A DNA stretch of 64,000 bases from Streptomyces sp. RB17 (GTDB lineage Bacteria > Actinomycetota > Actinomycetes > Streptomycetales > Streptomycetaceae). The DNA is taken from positions 248,001-312,000 of the forward strand of contig NZ_WEGL01000001.1 of assembly GCF_009604455.1 (NCBI RefSeq). The letters are read 5' to 3'. The notes below the pieces were generated by a model. It was not told the DNA's origin, did no database searches, and saw only the letters and a program-made list of their open reading frames with translations. Made by a program: the position numbers and the translations under genes. Of the stretch, positions 17,636-26,564 are shown piece by piece. Within the stretch, counting starts at the first letter, position 1, and each line of letters begins with the position of its first letter.

Positions 17636-19216
17636 ATGGACATTCCTCGTATGGGAGTACCCGACAAGCTGGCCGCGCGCATGAGCATGGCCGAGCAGCA
17701 TGAGTACCTGCGCGCCAGATTCTCACGGCGCAATCTGATCAGAGGCGGCGCCGTCACCCTGGGCGCCGTCGCGGGTGGCGCGTTCGTGCCGGGCGCCACC
17801 GCCCAGGCGGCCGTGCCCACGCAGCGCACCGCGCCCGCCACCGAGACCGTCGACGGCGCGCTCGTCGCCCCCTTCGGCCGCCACCTCGCCTACGGCAACG
17901 ACCCGCGCACCGAGATGACGGTCTCGTGGCAGGTCCCGGTCGCCGTGAAGAGGCCGTTCATCCGCATCGGCGCCCACCCCTGGGACCTCTCCCGCAAGAT
18001 CGAGGCCGAGGTCCGCACCCTCTACACCCCGGCCGGTGTCGGCGCGAGCGGCGACCACACGCAGTACTACCTGCACGCCAAGCTCACCCACCTGCGCCCC
18101 GGCAGGACCTACTACTACGGCGTCGGCCACGACGGCTTCGACCCGGCCGAGCCGCACCTCGCGGGCACGCTGGGCACCTTCACCACCGCCCCCGCCCACA
18201 AGGCGCCGTTCACCTTCACCGCCTTCGGTGACCAGGGTGTCAGCTACCACGCCCTGGCCAACGACAGCCTGATCCTCGGCCAGAACCCGGCCTTCCACCT
18301 GCACGCCGGCGACATCGCCTACGGCGACCCGGCGGGCCAGGGCAAGGCGACCGACACCGGCTTCGACTCGCGTACCTGGGACCAGTTCCTCGCCCAGACC
18401 GAGTCGGTCGCCAAGCAGATCCCGTGGATGGTCAGTTACGGCAACCACGACATGGAGGCCTGGTACTCGCCCAACGGCTACGGCGGCGAGGAGGCCCGCT
18501 GGAGCCTCCCGGACAACGGCCCGGACGCGAAGAACCTGCCGGGTGTGTACTCCTTCGTCCACGGCAACACCGCGATCATCTCGCTGGACCCGAACGACGT
18601 CTCCTTCGAGATCCCGGCGAACCTGGGCATCTCCGGCGGAACCCAGACCACGTGGTTCGAGGCCCAGCTGAAGACGTACCGGGCGTCGAAGGACATCGAC
18701 TTCATCATCGTGTTCTTCCACCACTGCGCCTACTGCACGTCCACGGCGCACGCCTCGGAGGGGGGCGTGCGCCAGGAGTGGGTGCCGCTGTTCGAGAAGT
18801 ACCAGGTGGACCTGGTCATCAACGGCCACAACCACCAGTACGAGCGCACCGACGTCATCAAGGCCGGCGCCGTCACCAAGAAGCTTCCGATCGGCGGTAC
18901 GGCGTACTCCGAGACCGAGGGCGTGGTCTACGTCACCGCCGGCGCGGCGGGCCGCAGCCTGTACGCGTTCAGCGCCCCTGACTCCTACGAGGGCCACGAG
19001 AACGAGGTCGACTCGGTCGCGTCCTTCATCAACACCAAGGACGGCAAGGTCAACGAGACCGTCACCTGGTCCCGGGTCCGCTACCTGAACTACTCCTTCC
19101 TGCGCGTGGACGTCTGCCCCGCGCCGAAGGGCCGCCAGACCACGCTGAAGGTGTCGGGCATCGCCGAGACCGGCGACCGCATCGACCACTTCACCGTCTC
19201 CCGCACGGCGAAGTAG
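17636..19216 (+). CDS. Tat-exported purple acid phosphatase-like metallophosphoesterase
   Basis: A 526-residue secreted phosphoesterase. The Tat signal FSRRNLIRGGAV is near residue 30 and is followed by a hydrophobic stretch and AQA cleavage region. About residues 75-190 form a fibronectin-like N-terminal domain. The catalytic domain has metal-ligand motifs FGDQG, GDIAYGD, YGNHDME, FFHH and NGHNHQYERT, the order seen in purple acid phosphatases. Expected to release phosphate from organic esters outside the cell. The start is uncertain: the ATG at 17636 and another at 17651 both lack a clear ribosome site. Divergent from the glmS operon. Confidence 0.88.
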   Translation: MDIPRMGVPDKLAARMSMAEQHEYLRARFSRRNLIRGGAVTLGAVAGGAFVPGATAQAAVPTQRTAPATETVDGALVAPFGRHLAYGNDPRTEMTVSWQVPVAVKRPFIRIGAHPWDLSRKIEAEVRTLYTPAGVGASGDHTQYYLHAKLTHLRPGRTYYYGVGHDGFDPAEPHLAGTLGTFTTAPAHKAPFTFTAFGDQGVSYHALANDSLILGQNPAFHLHAGDIAYGDPAGQGKATDTGFDSRTWDQFLAQTESVAKQIPWMVSYGNHDMEAWYSPNGYGGEEARWSLPDNGPDAKNLPGVYSFVHGNTAIISLDPNDVSFEIPANLGISGGTQTTWFEAQLKTYRASKDIDFIIVFFHHCAYCTSTAHASEGGVRQEWVPLFEKYQVDLVINGHNHQYERTDVIKAGAVTKKLPIGGTAYSETEGVVYVTAGAAGRSLYAFSAPDSYEGHENEVDSVASFINTKDGKVNETVTWSRVRYLNYSFLRVDVCPAPKGRQTTLKVSGIAETGDRIDHFTVSRTAK

Positions 19217-19259
19217 GGCACCCGGCGGGCGGTCCTCACCCGCGCGCTCACCTGCGCTC

Positions 19260-20135
19260 TCACATGCGCTTGAGGACCGCCTGCTTGGCCAGGGCGAACT
19301 CGTCGTCCGTCAGCACCCCGTCGCGCCGCAGTTCGCCCAGCTCGCGCAGGCGCCGCAGCAGGGCGTCGTGCTCGTTCTCCGCGGGTTCCGGCTCCTTGGC
19401 GAGCCGCGGCGGCTCCCTCCGTACGCCCGCCTCGGCCGCCGGATGCGGCAGGCGCGCCTGTACGGCGGCGGCCACCAGGGCCATCAGCGGATCCTTCTTG
19501 AACCCCCACAGCTCGACGGCGTTCGGGTCGTACTTGGGCGGGGCGGTCACGGGGGCGCCGCGCACCAGGAAGCGCAGATGGCCGTTCTCCAGCCCGGCCG
19601 CCGGCTGCCACTCCACGCCGGTGACGTCCGCGAGGGGGATCGTGCGGGGGCCGCCGGAGGACTTGGCGTCCTCCGTCTTCCAGTTCCACTCCAGCCGCAC
19701 CCGCTCCCCGTCGAAGCCCGCAGTGCCGTCCCCGGCGGAGGCGGACACCGGCAGCGGCGGCCCGGGCAGCAGGTACCCGTCGACCGGATCCGGTGAAACC
19801 CCGTCCAGCAGCAGCGCGTTGCGCACCTCGTCCGCGAGGTACTCGGCGACGCCGTACCGGTCGGACTCCACCGTCAGCTGGTACGGGTCGTCCGACTCGG
19901 CGAGCCGGCCGCCGGTGGCCTGCGTCAGCGGATCGGCGCCGTCGCGCAGCCGCAGCCTGAGCCGCCCCGACCGCCGCCCCTGCTCGACGGAGACACCGGC
20001 CAACGCCCCCAGTGGTACGACGAGTTCGCCCAGTTCACGGCGGAGCGGGCTCACGTTCTTGTCCCGCCCCGGGGTGAGCCGCAGGGCATCGCCGTCGAAG
20101 GCCCAGGTGCCGTCCTTCTGGATGATTTCCGCCAT
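19260..20135 (-). CDS. DUF4429 protein with C-terminal SHOCT domain
   Basis: A 291-residue cytoplasmic protein with two DUF4429 repeats (about residues 1-110 and 130-225; the first begins KDGTWAFDGDALRLTPGRD). The last 35 residues form a short SHOCT helix pair ending DGVLTDDEFALAKQAVLKRM. The domains are found in actinomycete proteins without a known activity. It is convergent with the phosphoesterase and divergent from the hexosaminidase, with the dre site in the gap, so it might also feel DasR. Confidence 0.85.
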   Translation of the reverse strand: MAEIIQKDGTWAFDGDALRLTPGRDKNVSPLRRELGELVVPLGALAGVSVEQGRRSGRLRLRLRDGADPLTQATGGRLAESDDPYQLTVESDRYGVAEYLADEVRNALLLDGVSPDPVDGYLLPGPPLPVSASAGDGTAGFDGERVRLEWNWKTEDAKSSGGPRTIPLADVTGVEWQPAAGLENGHLRFLVRGAPVTAPPKYDPNAVELWGFKKDPLMALVAAAVQARLPHPAAEAGVRREPPRLAKEPEPAENEHDALLRRLRELGELRRDGVLTDDEFALAKQAVLKRM

Positions 20136-20165
20136 GGAGGGATTGTTTCACCGGATCTGCGGGAG

Positions 20166-20181
20166 AGTGGTCTCGACCACT
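20166..20181. promoter_or_regulatory. dre-like DasR operator upstream of GH20 gene
   Basis: AGTGGTCTCGACCACT matches the dre consensus AGTGGTCTAGACCACT at 15 of 16 positions. Its end is only 16 bp before the hexosaminidase start and about 31 bp from the divergent DUF4429 gene, so repression of one or both is expected when GlcNAc-6-phosphate is low. Confidence 0.9.
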
Positions 20182-20197
20182 TCTGAAGGGAGCGCAT

Positions 20198-21811
20198 GTG
20201 AGACGGAACCACAGCACGACTCCCCGAACGCCCCGCATCCTCGGATCACTGCTGCTTCTGGCGGCGGCCGGGGTCTTCACCCTCACCGCGGCCCCCACGG
20301 CGCAGGCGGCCGCCCCGACAGAGCTGGACCGGGTCGTCCCGGCGCCCGCCTCGGTCGCGCCGGGCGGGCTTCCGTACCGCATCACCTGGGCGACGGGCGT
20401 CCACGTCGACGACTCCGCCGAGGTCCGCCGCATCGGCAGCTACCTCACCGGCATCCTGCGGCCCTCCACCGGCTACCCGCTGCCGATCACCACCGGCCAG
20501 GGCGCCGGAGGCATGGGCGGCATCCAACTCCACCTCACCCAGGGCGACTTCGGTGCCGAGGGCTACCGGCTGCACAGCGACCCGGCCGGCGTCACCATCA
20601 CCGCGAGCGCCCCCGCCGGCCTCTTCCACGGTGTCCAGACCCTGCGTCAGCTCCTCCCGCCCGCCGTCGAGAAGAAGACCACCCAGCCCGGCCCCTGGCA
20701 GATCGCGGGCGGCACCGTCGAGGACCGCCCCCGCTACTCCTACCGGGGCGCCATGCTGGACGTCTCCCGGCACTTCTTCACCGTCGCGCAGGTCGAGCGG
20801 TACATCGACGAGCTGGCGATGTACAAGATCAACGAGCTGCATCTGCACCTCAGCGACGATCAGGGCTGGCGCATCGCCATCGACTCCTGGCCGCGCCTCG
20901 CGACCTACGGCGGCTCCACCGAGGTCGGCGGCGGCAAGGGCGGCTACTACACCAAGGACCAGTACCGGCAGATCGTCTCCTACGCCGCCTCCCGCTATCT
21001 GGAGGTCGTCCCCGAGATCGACATGCCCGGCCACACCAACGCGGCTCTCGCCTCCTACGCCCAGCTCAACTGCGACGGCGTGGCACCCCCGCTGTACACC
21101 GGCACACAGGTCGGGTTCAGCTCGCTGTGCGTGCCGAAGGACGTCACGTACACCTTCGCGGACGACGTGATCAGGGAGCTGGCCGCGCTCACCCCCGGCC
21201 GCTACCTCCACGTCGGAGGCGACGAGGCGCACTCCACCAGCCACGCCGACTACGTGACGTTCATGGACCGCGTGCAGCCGATCGTGGCCAAGTACGGCAA
21301 GACCGTCATCGGCTGGCACCAGCTCACCGGCGCGCACCCGGCCAAGGGCGCCCTCGCCCAGTACTGGGGCCTGGACAGCACCAGCGCGACCGAGAAGGCC
21401 CAGGTCGCCCAGGCCGCCCAGAACGGCACCGGGCTGATCCTGTCCCCGGCGGACCGGGTCTACCTCGACATGAAGTACACCAGCACCACCGGGCTGGGCA
21501 CGAAGTGGGCCGGTTACGTCGAGGTGCAGCGGTCGTACGACTGGAACCCGGGCAGTTACCTTCCCGGCGCCCCGAGCTCGGCCATCCGGGGTGTGGAGGC
21601 ACCCCTGTGGTCGGAGACGCTGAAGACATCGGCGAACATCGAGTACATGGCGTTCCCCCGCCTTCCCGGCGCGGCCGAACTGGGCTGGTCCCCGGCGGCC
21701 ACCCACAACTGGAACACCTACAAGGTCCGCCTGGCCGCCCAGTCCCCCCGCTGGGACGCCCTCGGCATCACCTATTACCGCTCACCACAGGTCCCCTGGC
21801 CGAAGAACTGA
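20198..21811 (+). CDS. Secreted GH20 beta-N-acetylhexosaminidase
   Basis: A 537-residue exported enzyme that removes GlcNAc from chitobiose and chito-oligosaccharides. Residues 1-37 form a Sec signal ending AQA. About 45-165 is the GH20b accessory domain. The catalytic barrel contains the GH20 pair Asp342-Glu343 in HVGGDEAH and the binding motif HLHLSDDQGWRI. The GTG start is used because an AAGGGAG site precedes it and an ATG two bases earlier runs directly into a stop. With the chitinase, this gives the second extracellular chitin step, under a matching dre site. Confidence 0.94.
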   Translation: MRRNHSTTPRTPRILGSLLLLAAAGVFTLTAAPTAQAAAPTELDRVVPAPASVAPGGLPYRITWATGVHVDDSAEVRRIGSYLTGILRPSTGYPLPITTGQGAGGMGGIQLHLTQGDFGAEGYRLHSDPAGVTITASAPAGLFHGVQTLRQLLPPAVEKKTTQPGPWQIAGGTVEDRPRYSYRGAMLDVSRHFFTVAQVERYIDELAMYKINELHLHLSDDQGWRIAIDSWPRLATYGGSTEVGGGKGGYYTKDQYRQIVSYAASRYLEVVPEIDMPGHTNAALASYAQLNCDGVAPPLYTGTQVGFSSLCVPKDVTYTFADDVIRELAALTPGRYLHVGGDEAHSTSHADYVTFMDRVQPIVAKYGKTVIGWHQLTGAHPAKGALAQYWGLDSTSATEKAQVAQAAQNGTGLILSPADRVYLDMKYTSTTGLGTKWAGYVEVQRSYDWNPGSYLPGAPSSAIRGVEAPLWSETLKTSANIEYMAFPRLPGAAELGWSPAATHNWNTYKVRLAAQSPRWDALGITYYRSPQVPWPKN

Positions 21812-21822
21812 TCAATGACCGG

Positions 21823-21857
21823 CGGGCACCCCGGAGGACCGTGCTCCGGGGTGCCCG
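21823..21857. terminator. Bidirectional terminator hairpin
   Basis: A perfect 14-bp stem (21823-21836 with 21844-21857, 7-nt loop) between the convergent GH20 and LysM genes. Confidence 0.85.
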
Positions 21858-21931
21858 TTCATTTGCCGGTGCAATGCAGAGGTGTGTGTGACTGCACTGC
21901 GAACGGCATGTCGGTTGGGGGGAATTCGCGA

Positions 21932-22672
21932 TCAGTACGCGCTGTTGACGTTGTCGATCGAGCCGTAGCGGTGGTACGCGTAGTTGCAGGCGGCGGTGAT
22001 GTTGGCGACCGGGTCGTAGATGTCCGTCGAGGTGCCCGGCACGTGGTAGGTGTCGAACGTCGGCTGGATCACCTGGAGCAGGCCCTTGGACGGGGTGCCC
22101 TTGGCCGCGTTGGAGTCCCAGAGGTTGATGGCCTTCGGGTTGCCGGAGGACTCGCGGATGATGTTGCGGTAGATGCCGTTGTAGGTGCCCGGAATGCCCT
22201 TCTGGGCCATGATCGCCAGGGAGTGCTTGATCCAGCCGTCCAGGTTGTCGGTGTAGGTCTGACCGGCGGCGGACGTGGCGGAGGGCGTGCTGGTCGTGGC
22301 CGCCTTGGTCGTGGCCGCCTTGGTCGTGGCCGCCTTGGTCGTGGCCGCCTTGGTGGTGGCCGCCTTGGTCGAGGCCGACCCGGCGGGCAGGCTGAGGACC
22401 TGCCCCGGCTGGAGGGTGTAGGGGCTGGCGAGGTGGTTGGCCGACGCGATGGCCGGCCAGCCGCCCGGCACGTGGAGGGTCCGGGCGATCGACGCCAGGT
22501 GGTCGCCGGCCTTGACGGTGTAGCTGCTCGCGCCGGTGGACGTGGCGGCGGTGGCGGCCTGGGCGGTGCCCAGCGAGGCCGTGCAGGCCACGGCGAACGT
22601 GCCGGCGGTGATGGCGCCGCCGGCGAGGAATCGGCGCGCCCGGGACGAGGGCTTGCGGGCATGACGAGGCAT
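21932..22672 (-). CDS. Secreted LysM / SLT-type transglycosylase-like protein
   Basis: A 246-residue exported peptidoglycan-active protein. Residues 1-39 form a Sec signal ending AQA. About 49-95 is a LysM domain (SYTVKAGDHLASIARTLHV). A low-complexity linker made of five AATTK repeats follows. The rest resembles a soluble lytic transglycosylase domain, with putative catalytic Glu in NIIRESSGNP and the motif SKGLLQVIQPTF. It should bind and cleave glycan strands at the wall. The long, A/T-rich leader can fold and may control it. Confidence 0.88.
   Translation of the reverse strand: MPRHARKPSSRARRFLAGGAITAGTFAVACTASLGTAQAATAATSTGASSYTVKAGDHLASIARTLHVPGGWPAIASANHLASPYTLQPGQVLSLPAGSASTKAATTKAATTKAATTKAATTKAATTSTPSATSAAGQTYTDNLDGWIKHSLAIMAQKGIPGTYNGIYRNIIRESSGNPKAINLWDSNAAKGTPSKGLLQVIQPTFDTYHVPGTSTDIYDPVANITAACNYAYHRYGSIDNVNSAY
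22292..22366 (-). repeat. Five 15-bp coding repeats (AATTK linker)
   Basis: Five head-to-tail 15-bp units encode Ala-Ala-Thr-Thr-Lys between the LysM and transglycosylase domains. Four units are identical and the fifth differs by one base. The near-identity at DNA level indicates recent slippage; copy number probably varies among strains. Confidence 0.9.
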
Positions 22673-22707
22673 GGAGCGGTCCTTTTCCGGGAATTGATCA
22701 CCCGCAG

Positions 22708-22797
22708 TTGCCGTTTTTCCTCGGCAAACAGCATCGCATTTCGTTTAGCGGTGCCTGCGGCGGAAACATTCTTAGCCGCCAGGAAAAAACTCGGCAA
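22708..22797 (-). promoter_or_regulatory. Structured AT-rich leader of the LysM gene
   Basis: In minus-strand RNA, the segment at 22782-22797 can pair with 22708-22720 over about 13 bp (TTGCCG...TTTTTCC with GGAAAAACGGCAA). Between them is a hairpin of GGCGG/CCGCC arms (22759-22780). The whole gap 22673-22993 is unusually A/T rich. The fold lies 36 bases upstream of the LysM start and could be a riboregulator. I looked for the c-di-AMP (ydaO) motif, which often precedes wall hydrolases in actinomycetes, and did not find its conserved blocks. Confidence 0.5.
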
Positions 22798-22993
22798 TTA
22801 CCCTCTTTACTAAGCCGGCTAGTTGCCTTCGGTGCCGGCGAGGGTCAGACCGCTGGGAAATCCGGAAATAAAGGGCCGCTTGGGATCTTAGGAAGCTTCG
22901 TAAGTGAATTGGGTCACGCAATTTCGGTAAATCGACTCAACGACTTAAACCGGGAAATAGCGAGATTTGCGGCATGTCGGGGTAAGTCGGACA

Positions 22994-24766
22994 TTACAGG
23001 TCAGTCATGGGGTTCTTCAGGGTGCCCGCCAGCTGGAGCGCGCCCGAGGGGTCGGCGAGGTCCACCATCTGCTGGTTGTCGCGCAACTGGAGGCGGTTCA
23101 GGCAGGAGCGGGCGAACTCCGGGGCGAAGAGGTCGTACCGCTCGAATTTGTCCATAAGGTCCTGGTTTGCGGCCTGGTACTCGCGGGTGACCTCCGCGAC
23201 CGTGCGCCAGAAGGCCTCCTCCTCCGTGATCCCCTCGGCGGCGAGATGCGCGGCGAGGAAGCGGAAGAAGCAGTCGAAGACGTCCGTGAAGATCGACAGG
23301 AGCTTCTTGTCCTCCGGGACGTCGACACGGATCCGGCGCACCTCCGGCGGGAGGGCCGCGTCCGGGTCCATCACCGCGATCTCCTCGGCGATGTCCTTGT
23401 ACACCGCCCGCTGTACGGCCCCGTCCTTCAGCACCAGGATCACGTTCTCGCCGTGCGGCATGAACACCAGGTCATAGGCGTAGAAGCTGTGCAGGAGCGG
23501 GACGTAGTACGCCCGTAGAAAGCGCCGTAGCCACTCCGTGGGCGTCAGCCCCGAGCGCTCGATCAGCGCGCCCGCGAAGGAGGCGCCGGTGTGGTCCACG
23601 TGCAGCAGGCAGGCCATGGTCGCGAGCGACTCGCCGTCCTGGAGCGAGGGGACCGGGCTCTCCCGCCACAGCGCGGCCAGCATCTTGCGGTACGGCGAGT
23701 AGCGGTCGGTGGCCTGCTCGTACTCCAGATGCCGGTAGCCGACGGCCGCCCGCTCCCGGATGATCGTGAGGCCGGTCGCGCTCAGCACGGGGTCGTTCTC
23801 GATCAGCCGGGCCAGCCAGTCGTTGATCGCCGGGGTCGCCTCCATGTAGGCGGCCGAGAGCCCGCGCATGAAGCCCATGTTGAGGACCGAGAGGGCCGTC
23901 TTCACATAGTGCTTGTGCGGGGCGCTGGTGTTGAAGAACGTCCGGATGGACTGCTGGGCCAGGTACTCGTCGTCGCCCTCGCCGAGGCAGACCAGGTGCC
24001 GGCGGGCCACCTCGGCGGCGAAGGTGACGGAGAGCTTGTTCCACCACTGCCAGGGGTGGACGGGGATGAACAGGTAGTCGGCGGGGTCCAGGCCCTGGCC
24101 GGTGAGGGTGGCGCGGAAACGGGTCAGCGTCCTTACGCCCAGCTCCTCCCGCAGGAACGACTCGTACTCGATCCCGGCACCCGCCGTGAACGCGGCCCGC
24201 GAGCGGTGCGCGGCCAGCCACACCAGCCGGACGGGACTCGCGGTCTCCGGGGCGTACGACAGGTATTCGTGGATGCCGAACCCGAGCCGCCCGTTGTTCG
24301 CGACGAAGCAGGGGTGGCCCTCGGTCATCCCGGTCTCGATGGCCTGGAAGCCGCTGCCCGCCAGCTCCGCCGAGGTGACGCGGGGCTTGGCGAGCTTGTA
24401 GCAGGTGCCGGAGAGGGTGGAGGAGATCTCCTCCAGGTAGACCGGCAGGATCTCGTCGCTCAGGCCCAGCGATGTCCTCAGCTCGATGAAGAAGTCCAGG
24501 GCGGACAGGGGGAGCTCGGCGTCCTCGCGGTGGCGGGTGATCGAGTCGGCGTCGATCTGCCAGTGGTCGAGCGCGCGGCGGACGGCGGAGAACCGGTAGG
24601 CCGTCCGCCCGTCGTCGCTGCGCACGGCGTAGCGCCCGTCGTCGAGGGAATCCGGCGTGATCAGGCGCTCGTGCGCGAACTCCGCGAGCGCCTTGCGTAT
24701 CAGCAGCCGGCCGGCGGCCGCCCAGCGCTCGGCGGACAGATGGGCCACGGCGTCGGCGGGGCTCAT
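22994..24766 (-). CDS. desD: Desferrioxamine synthetase DesD (NIS synthetase)
   Basis: A 590-residue IucA/IucC-type siderophore synthetase. It couples N-hydroxy-N-succinyl/acetyl-cadaverine units with ATP and closes them to desferrioxamine. Visible family features are the ATP-site stretch HPWQWWNKL, the motif HKHYVKTALSVLNMG and the Gly/His motif FMPHGENVILVLKDG. Length is typical. The ATG at 24766 overlaps the desC stop (ATGA). It ends the desABCD operon. Confidence 0.97.
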   Translation of the reverse strand: MSPADAVAHLSAERWAAAGRLLIRKALAEFAHERLITPDSLDDGRYAVRSDDGRTAYRFSAVRRALDHWQIDADSITRHREDAELPLSALDFFIELRTSLGLSDEILPVYLEEISSTLSGTCYKLAKPRVTSAELAGSGFQAIETGMTEGHPCFVANNGRLGFGIHEYLSYAPETASPVRLVWLAAHRSRAAFTAGAGIEYESFLREELGVRTLTRFRATLTGQGLDPADYLFIPVHPWQWWNKLSVTFAAEVARRHLVCLGEGDDEYLAQQSIRTFFNTSAPHKHYVKTALSVLNMGFMRGLSAAYMEATPAINDWLARLIENDPVLSATGLTIIRERAAVGYRHLEYEQATDRYSPYRKMLAALWRESPVPSLQDGESLATMACLLHVDHTGASFAGALIERSGLTPTEWLRRFLRAYYVPLLHSFYAYDLVFMPHGENVILVLKDGAVQRAVYKDIAEEIAVMDPDAALPPEVRRIRVDVPEDKKLLSIFTDVFDCFFRFLAAHLAAEGITEEEAFWRTVAEVTREYQAANQDLMDKFERYDLFAPEFARSCLNRLQLRDNQQMVDLADPSGALQLAGTLKNPMTDL

Positions 24767-25293
24767 GCGGCCACCCCCGTCGCGGCGGCGAACCGCTCCC
24801 GCGTGCAGAAACTCAGCAGGGCCTGCTTCTCCGGTTTCCGGATCTCCCGCTCGGCCACGAACCCGACGGCTTCGTTGAGCGCGTGCACGGCCGTGTTGCG
24901 CACGTCCGGCTCGACCACGACCCGCCGGGTCCGCGGGTCCTCGAAGAGGCGGGCCAGCACGGCGGTGATGACGGACCTGGTGAAGCCGTGGACGGGCGTG
25001 TCGGTCGCCGGGGTGAGGAAGTGCATGCCGATGTCACCGGGCCGCGCCTCGTACAGGCCCACCAGTTCCCGGTGCGCCGGGTCGTACGTCTCCATCAGGA
25101 ACACCGGCTCCCCGGCGCGCAGCCCGAACAGCGCGTGGTGGTGCTCGTCCGCCGCGATCTCCATGTAGGCCCGCTCGACGTCCTCCGGCCTCGCGTCCTG
25201 CATCATCCAGAAGGCCGCCTTGGGATGGGTGACCCAGGAGTGCAGGAGCTCGCCGTCCTTCAGCGGGTCGACGGTACGGAACGTGAACGTCAT
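24763..25293 (-). CDS. desC: N-hydroxycadaverine acyltransferase DesC
   Basis: A 176-residue GNAT-type acyltransferase that acylates N-hydroxycadaverine with acetyl- or succinyl-CoA. It contains [17 protein letters not shown], the family opening for siderophore acyltransferases, and the core [14 protein letters not shown]. The ATG at 25293 overlaps the desB stop and its stop overlaps desD, so all are coupled. A longer open frame through desB DNA was rejected because the length and N-terminus fit the family at 25293. Confidence 0.94.
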   Translation of the reverse strand: MTFTFRTVDPLKDGELLHSWVTHPKAAFWMMQDARPEDVERAYMEIAADEHHHALFGLRAGEPVFLMETYDPAHRELVGLYEARPGDIGMHFLTPATDTPVHGFTRSVITAVLARLFEDPRTRRVVVEPDVRNTAVHALNEAVGFVAEREIRKPEKQALLSFCTRERFAAATGVAA

Positions 25294-26564
25294 GCTGCGA
25301 ACTCCTGGAACGCGATGGTCTTCTCGACCGGGTAGTACGCGGTGCCGAGCAGCTCGCGGATGATGCACGAGTTGCGGTACGCGCCCATGCCCAGGTCGGG
25401 GCTGGTGATGCTGTGGGTGTGGACGCCGGCGTTCTGCAGGAAGACGCCGCGCCCGGTGACGTCGATGGCGTAGTTGCGCGCGACGTCGAAGCGGCCGTGC
25501 CCGTCGAAACGGAGGCGGTCCCGGATCGGGGCGAGGAAGGCCGGGGGCTCGTAGTGGTAGCCGGTGGCCAGCAGCAGGCCCTCGGTGCGGATCTCGAAGT
25601 CCTTGTCCTGCTCGTCCTGGTGGAAGCCGAGGGTGTAGCTGCCGTCCTGATAACTCGCCTGTGTGAGAGAGGAGTTGGTGAGGAGGCGGGTGGGGACCGG
25701 GCGGTCGCCGCTCTCGACGTCCTTCTGGTAGAGCAGATCGAAGATCGAGTCGATCAGATCCGAGTTGATGCCCTTGAACAGGCCCTTCTGCTGCTTCTCC
25801 AGCCGGTAGCGGGTCTCCTCGGGCAGCGCCCGGAAGTAGTCGATGTAGTCCGGGGAGGTCATCTCCAGGGTCAGCTTGGTGTACTCCAGCGGGAAGAACC
25901 GCGGGGAGCGGGTGACCCAGTTGAGCTGGTAGCCGTGGACGTCGATCTCGGCGAGCAGCTCGTGGTAGATCTCGGCCGCGCTCTGGCCGCTGCCGACGAT
26001 CGTGAGGGACCTCTTCGCCTGCAACTCCGCCTTGCGGTGCATGTACTGGGAGGTGTGCACGACGTCGCCGGCCAGACCCTGGCAGGCCTGCGGGACATAG
26101 GGGGTCGTCCCCGTGCCCAGGACCAGGTGCCGGGCGCGGAACTCTGCACCGGCCTCCGTGCGGACGACGTACAGCTCGTCCTCGTACGTCACCTCGGTGA
26201 CCGTCGTGCCGAAGCGGACGCTGCCGAGTCTGCTCGCCGCCCAGCGGCAGTAGTCGTCGTACTCGACCCGCAGCGGATAGAAGTTCTCGCGGATGTAGAA
26301 CGAGTACAGTCTGCCCTTCTCCTTCAGGTAGTTGAGGAAGGAGTACGGCGAGGTCGGGTCGGCGAGGGTGACCAGGTCCGAGATGAACGGGGTCTGGAGG
26401 TGGGCGCCGTCCAGGAACATCCCGGCGTGCCACTCGAAGTCCGGCTTGGTCTCCAGGAAGACCCCGTTCAGGCCGGTGATGGGCTCGGTGAGGCAGGCGA
26501 GGCCGAGGTTGAAGGGGCCGAGCCCGATCCCCACGAAGTCGTACGTCTCAGCAAGCGCGGTCAA
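25290..26564 (-). CDS. desB: Cadaverine N-monooxygenase DesB
   Basis: A 424-residue FAD- and NADPH-dependent N-hydroxylase of the lysine/ornithine monooxygenase family. The FAD motif is [14 protein letters not shown] near the N-terminus, the NADPH motif is [10 protein letters not shown], and the C-terminal ATGYHYEPP motif is present. Initiation appears to be a rare TTG at 26564 preceded by GGGAG at good spacing; no ATG or GTG fits the conserved N-terminus. The gene overlaps the desA 3' end by 17 bp. Confidence 0.95.
   Translation of the reverse strand: MTALAETYDFVGIGLGPFNLGLACLTEPITGLNGVFLETKPDFEWHAGMFLDGAHLQTPFISDLVTLADPTSPYSFLNYLKEKGRLYSFYIRENFYPLRVEYDDYCRWAASRLGSVRFGTTVTEVTYEDELYVVRTEAGAEFRARHLVLGTGTTPYVPQACQGLAGDVVHTSQYMHRKAELQAKRSLTIVGSGQSAAEIYHELLAEIDVHGYQLNWVTRSPRFFPLEYTKLTLEMTSPDYIDYFRALPEETRYRLEKQQKGLFKGINSDLIDSIFDLLYQKDVESGDRPVPTRLLTNSSLTQASYQDGSYTLGFHQDEQDKDFEIRTEGLLLATGYHYEPPAFLAPIRDRLRFDGHGRFDVARNYAIDVTGRGVFLQNAGVHTHSITSPDLGMGAYRNSCIIRELLGTAYYPVEKTIAFQEFAA

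Noticed and set aside
22292..22366. CRISPR-like short repeat array
   Set aside because: The repeats are contiguous 15-bp coding units in frame (AATTK) without spacers.
22673..22993. c-di-AMP (ydaO) riboswitch before the LysM gene
   Set aside because: The conserved blocks of that class, including the terminal CAGCTAACC-type segment, are not present on either strand.
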